Shown here: in pieces, positions 60,266-64,000 of the stretch
Layout of the letters: each line of letters starts with the position of its first letter
Numbering within the stretch: position 1 is the first letter of the stretch
NCBI GenBank assembly: GCA_007922195.1
Contig: ML681971.1
Span: 24,059,264-24,123,263 of the forward strand
Reading direction: 5' to 3'
DNA length: 64,000 bases
Source: Podocnemis expansa
Lineage: Eukaryota; Chordata; Testudines; Podocnemididae
Translations under genes and position numbers: made by a program
Notes under the pieces: model-generated
Told to the model about the DNA's origin: nothing
The model's database searches: none
Seen by the model: the letters and a program-made list of their open reading frames with translations, nothing else

Positions 60266-60379
60266 CTGTGTTTTCGCAGATACGTTTCTAATGTTTCTAA
60301 AAGACAACTAGAATCAATTAAAACTACTTCATCCCTGCATTCTTGGGACATGAGTTCCCACACATCCATCCAACAACCC
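60266..60379 (-). CDS. GGNBP2: GGNBP2 exon (38 codons)
   Basis: Encodes GCWMDVWELMSQECRDEVVL and IDSSCLLETLETYLRKH. Acceptor TCTTTCTGCAG, donor CACAG/GTAAGT-like. Both ends are in phase 2. It may be joined directly to the 62301 exon (giving PLGGCW) or to the optional exon at 60509. Confidence 0.95.
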
Positions 60380-60508
60380 CTGCAGAAAGACACATAATGT
60401 ATCAAAAACCTCACAACAAACTGAGCTTTAGTTTATTTTGAAAGCGCGCAAGAGAGAAATACAAAGCAAAGTTATTTTTCTTTAGTGGGTTTATTTATTT
60501 ATTATTAC

Positions 60509-60634
60509 CTGGCAGCTCCCTGGAAAGGTCCATAGTGGAAAGTGATCCTACATTTGCTCTCCTTCCTGTTGTCTTCACTATTTTTCTTATCTGCACCTAA
60601 TTTCTCTGTACTGAGTGTGCTATTGCTCCCTTCA
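60509..60634 (-). CDS. GGNBP2: Predicted GGNBP2 cassette exon, 42 codons
   Basis: An open 126-nt segment bounded by an acceptor (pyrimidine run, then GTGCTACAG) and a donor (CTGCCAG/GTAATA). It keeps phase 2 on both sides, so inclusion adds 42 residues in frame: a Ser/Asn/Glu/Lys-rich stretch (EGSNSTLSTEKLGADKKNSE) followed by CRITFHYGPFQGAAR. The canonical human protein, as I remember it, joins the flanking exons directly. This is therefore either an alternative exon or a chance open segment. Only 129 bases separate it from the next exon. Confidence 0.6.
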
Positions 60635-62300
60635 CTGTAGCACAGTATCAAAAAAAAAATTACAGCTATATAATGTCTAGAATAAACTAAAATATTTTCC
60701 TGAAACATGCTAACAAAACCCTACAGTTAGCTAATTTGGTATGAATCCTAAATATTCCAAGATATAAGATAGCATGGCACCTCCCAGAGAAAGTATATTA
60801 TTCTTACACTAAATGGAATTTGTCATATGCAGACAAAAATCTGAAACCAATCTCAACAATAAATTATAGGCAACATTTTCCCCCCCCAAAAAACAAAAAT
60901 TACTTTTGCTGTAAAATATCTACAAAATTTTTATTTCCAGCAAACTGATATTCAGTTTGGAATCTGAAATTAAGACATGCTTTAACATCAACACACAGAT
61001 AAAACACAATGTTTACTTCAAATTCAAAAGCAAAACACAGTATTTCAGTTTTCTTAAATGCTATACATTTGATGAAATACTTTTTAAAGAAAGTCACTTT
61101 TACTCAAAAGTTTGCCAAAATAGCTATTTGAAAAAATTTTTTGGAATACTTATTTTTGTATAAATTCCAAAAACACCACTTACGGATGAAGAGGATTATG
61201 CTAAATCAGAAAAGGATATGCTTATTCCAGAGTAACAGTATGTCTACACTACACAAGGACTACAACAGCATAGCTGCAGTTATGCCAATGAAGCCTGCAC
61301 ACTTGCAACAATAATTAAAGGGTTTCTCTGCCACTGGAGTAAATCCATGATCTTAAGATGCAGTAATTAGGTCATTGGAAAAATTCTTCCATCAATCTAA
61401 CTTGTCTCACAGAGCATGAAATTTTTTGTAACCTTAGAGGCAGCTAGATCAAGTTTTATGTACAGACCAGACCTACAAGTGTTCCCACAGGGTGTTTGTG
61501 CCAAAAATAACTATTTTGGAACAAACAAGGAGTCCTGTAGCACTTTTAAAGACTAACAGATTTATTTACCGCACTGGCTTTCATGGGAGAAAAATCCCAC
61601 TTCATCAGATGCTTTGAAGATGAGGGAAATTACAGAATGGGGGGAAATAAATAAAGGGAAGTGTAAGTCATGGGAACAGGTCACATTGTAACAGCAAATC
61701 AAAATACTTGTTAAGGTTCAAACATTGGGAAACAGCATACAGAGGAACATGAGGTCAAATCACTTGTTGTAATGCAAGAAAAACTAAGACCTGAAGCAAT
61801 GCAATCGAATTTGCAAATGAATTTCCCTAACTTCTCTTTGAAGCCTTGATTTAGTATTCATTTGTGTGAATACAGCAATTGTTAATTGCTAATAGGAATG
61901 ATCACGAAGATTGAAAGGGTTTTAGTTTGTTGTGGGTGCTGATGTCAGTTTTGTGCCCATTAATTCTTTTGTACAGAGACTGTCCTGTTTGTCCAATATA
62001 TAAGGCAGAGGTGCATTTCTTGTGCAGTTATTTTGGTAAATTTCCAAGTGTAAATAAGCCTGAAGATTGGCAGAGGATTCTAAATTATCATCTTCTGAGC
62101 TCAAAAGGGTATGCACGCAATGATACATGTTTTATAATTCAATAAATGATATTGCTAGACACTTTCAGCTACTTGTCAACCAATAGGCACAATAGTTGAT
62201 GACTTATGTAACTACAGCTTTGTTACTGAAAAATTAATTAAAATTTTAAATGTATTCAACAAACTTAAGTGACTTACTATCCAAGTTTCATTTAACTTAC
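60635..62300 (-). other. GGNBP2: GGNBP2 intron holding a PLE
   Basis: Intron before the predicted cassette exon. Contains the PLE fragment at 61519-62035. The rest is AT-rich. Confidence 0.6.
61519..62035 (-). mobile_element. PLE 3' fragment in a GGNBP2 intron
   Basis: Starts GAACAAACAAGGAGTCCTGT and TTAAAGACTAACAGATTTAT. It runs in parallel with the better PLE at 7940-8400 through ACAGGTCACATTGTAACAGC and ACTGTCCTGTTTGTCCAATA. At its 5' end a degraded endonuclease piece can be read in a minus frame (LDKQDSLCTKELMGTKL against the YIGQTEQSLCKRINGHK pattern). Confidence 0.85.
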
Positions 62301-62399
62301 CCCAAAGGTTTTGGTTTGTGTGTGTCTAGGGAGTGCAATTGACATCTTTTGTTCTTCTTACTTTTTGGAATTGCATCTATCATTTCATTTAGTTTGGAC
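62301..62399 (-). CDS. GGNBP2: GGNBP2 exon (first one in the window)
   Basis: Encodes SKLNEMIDAIPKSKKNKRCQ and LHSLDTHKPKPLG, roughly residues 144-176 by my memory of the 697-residue human protein. Acceptor TTTTACATAG, donor GGG/GTAAGT. Phase 2 at both ends. The exons before it lie to the right of the window. Confidence 0.95.
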
Positions 62400-62983
62400 C
62401 TATGTAAAACAAATTCAGAAGTTACTTTTAAAATTAAATTACAGTTTTTGCAAACAAAACCTTACAAGATTATCCAGCAAAAATTCACTAAAGATAGACT
62501 GATAGTATCTATAACAAAGACACAAACATTGTACCGCTCCTTTATTAACTCTAAGCTTTTCTTCTTGCTTTTACTACCTTTGCTTATATAGTGGCTCCCG
62601 ATTGTAAAGGAGGCAAGGACAGCAGCTATTTTCCCAACCAACCACTCTAGCACACAATATGAATTGCAGTCCAATGTATAACCCCATGTCTTCACGGACA
62701 GAAGTCAAAAAACCCTAGATATTTTAGGTCTCCAACTTTTTCTGCATTGAAGAATTCCCTCCTCTCACTTCACCCCCAAATTTAAAATAGCAAGAAAATG
62801 TTATTTGTTTTACTGTTTGCAATCAAGAGAAAAATGAAAATCCTACTCTATTCCAAGAACTCTTCCTCCAGACATGCCAACAAGAGTCACTTGTGGTCAT
62901 TTGAGAGCCACTGGCTAAGAATCCACTGGCTACTGAATCCTCTTCCCCAACTGGAAAGAGCAACAAATTCCATTTCAGCTTTG
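62400..62983 (-). other. GGNBP2: GGNBP2 intron, right part, unique
   Basis: Start of the intron whose 5' exon is outside the window. No exon match to the preceding human segment was found up to 64000. Confidence 0.6.
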
Positions 62984-62991
62984 CCTTAGAG

Positions 62992-63502
62992 CAGTGGTTC
63001 CCAACCTGTGGTCCGTGGACCCCTGTGGGGCTGCAGAGCTACTGCAAGCGGTCTGCAGACCTGCTGGGAGCTGAGGCTGGACTCTGCCGAGGTCTGGGGT
63101 TGCCATGGAGACCCAGTCTTCTGGCTGGCAGGGAGCTGTCCCCCAGCTGGGAGTTTTTAGAACTCCTGCCCTAAGCATGCTCAGATGCATGCTCAGGAAG
63201 AGCAGCCTGTGGCTTAGCTAGGTGCAGCAGCTCTGGCAGCCAAGTAAAGGGGGGGAAAAAAAAGGGGGAACCAGTGGGGTGGGGGATCAGAGAATTAGCC
63301 GGTGGGTAGGTAAGACTTTAAGGGGGGCAGGAGGCCATGGCCGCTGCAGCTCCCACTCCCCAGGAGGGGCAGAGGGCCATGGCGGGGACTGGATTCTGCC
63401 GCTGGCAGTGCCATGCGGCTTCATCCCATCTGCAGCTGGGGGACTGCAAATTTTTTTTAGGTTAAAAGGGGTCCCTGGCCTTGAAAGGGTTGAGAATCAC
63501 TG
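62992..63502. mobile_element. hAT transposon, 511 bp
   Basis: Begins CAGTGGTTCCCAACCTGTGG and ends GGGTTGAGAATCACTG. It is flanked by a perfect 8-bp duplication CCTTAGAG (62984-62991 and 63503-63510). Similar ends to the 19010 and 39568 elements suggest a related family. Confidence 0.87.
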
Positions 63503-63551
63503 CCTTAGAGTTAATTAAGTAGCATCTGATCACAGTGCCAATACTTTACTG

Positions 63552-64000
63552 CAGGGGGCAGCAACCTTCACCAGCCCCTGTGCCAGCCCCACCCACTGCA
63601 CCCTCAGCAGGTGCTGGGGATGGGCCAAAAGAGGCCAGCCCCACCAGCGTTCAGCTTCTAGTTGCTGGACCAGGGCTGGGGCTGTCCCTGCTGGTGGGCA
63701 ACCTCCGGTTCCCAGGCTGGAGCCAGGGCTGGCTCCTGGCCCTGCCAGCAGATGGCCTCCAGTTCCTGGCCAGGGCTGGGTCCTGCTGGCAGCAGCAGCT
63801 CTGGGCAGGCCAACCCACTCCGCTCCCCTCCAGCAGCCCCACCTAGCATGGGGTGGAGCCATCAGGGTCCAGAAGCCCCATACTGCAGTTTCCTTCTCAC
63901 TCCTGGTCACACTCTGCAGCAGGGGCCTGGAGCCGTGGCATGCAGCTCTTCTGGCCCCAAGCCACGCTGAGGGCAGGGCCAGCAGGGAGCCTGAGCAGCA
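63552..64000. mobile_element. hAT transposon, left end, cut by the window
   Basis: Begins CAGGGGGCAGCAACCTTCA, like the 22791 and 33928 termini. GC-rich interior, and the right end lies outside. Open frames here are compositional. Confidence 0.65.

Noticed and set aside
63530..64000. 126-codon minus and 103-codon plus frames at the right edge
   Set aside because: They are compositional frames inside a GC-rich hAT, not GGNBP2 exons. They do not match the expected preceding segment.
1..64000. CRISPR arrays, operons, phage or bacterial systems
   Set aside because: Split genes with GT-AG introns, a CpG island and vertebrate transposons show eukaryotic nuclear DNA. The regular repeats are microsatellites or transposon parts.

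Overview
The window is nuclear DNA of a non-mammalian amniote, most likely a turtle (a crocodilian is the main alternative). This rests on the repeat set: CR1 LINE, Penelope-like elements (PLE) with a GIY-YIG endonuclease, a LINE with a restriction-like endonuclease, many non-autonomous hAT transposons, MIR/L2-like relics and a class I-like endogenous retrovirus (ERV). It also rests on the gene pair GGNBP2-DHRS11, which I know as neighbours in the same order and orientation in vertebrates. No bacterial or organellar features are present.

Genes. Both genes read on the minus strand. GGNBP2 enters from the right: ten canonical coding exons lie between 62399 and 51131, with GT-AG junctions and consistent phases. 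They give the C-terminal ~555 residues, the stop codon and a probable short 3' UTR. Its N-terminal exons (about 143 residues) lie beyond base 64000. Between the first two exons in the window, at 60509-60634, is an extra open 126-nt segment with good splice sites that would add 42 residues in frame. About 9.3 kb downstream of the probable GGNBP2 poly(A) site, a CpG-rich block holds the first coding exon of DHRS11 (41365-41234), carrying the SDR cofactor motif. I found no other DHRS11 exon, so its first intron appears to run from 41233 to or past the left edge.

Repeats. The 1-41 kb stretch is dominated by transposons. From left to right: a 5'-truncated CR1 (2573-5186); a PLE fold-back split by a 2.3-kb hAT (5188-7640); a PLE pair with RT and GIY-YIG remnants inserted in a tandemly duplicated MIR-like unit (7700-9835); hAT elements at 10950, 12861, 13273 and 19010; a three-level nest (22791-31507) of a hAT holding an ERV that itself holds a RLE-type LINE; hAT elements at 33928, 35343, 36556 and 39568; and more PLE tails. 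The intergenic and GGNBP2 parts carry fewer insertions (hAT at 43274, 62992 and 63552; PLE at 47027, 50465 and 61519).

Most noteworthy: the possible GGNBP2 cassette exon; three tandem stem-loops in the ERV leader, one with a compensatory base-pair change; recurrent head-to-head PLE tails; and two different hAT elements inserted one base apart in the same site of two PLE tails. I saw no wholly new gene system. Exon and repeat boundaries were read by eye, and family names are from memory, without database searches.
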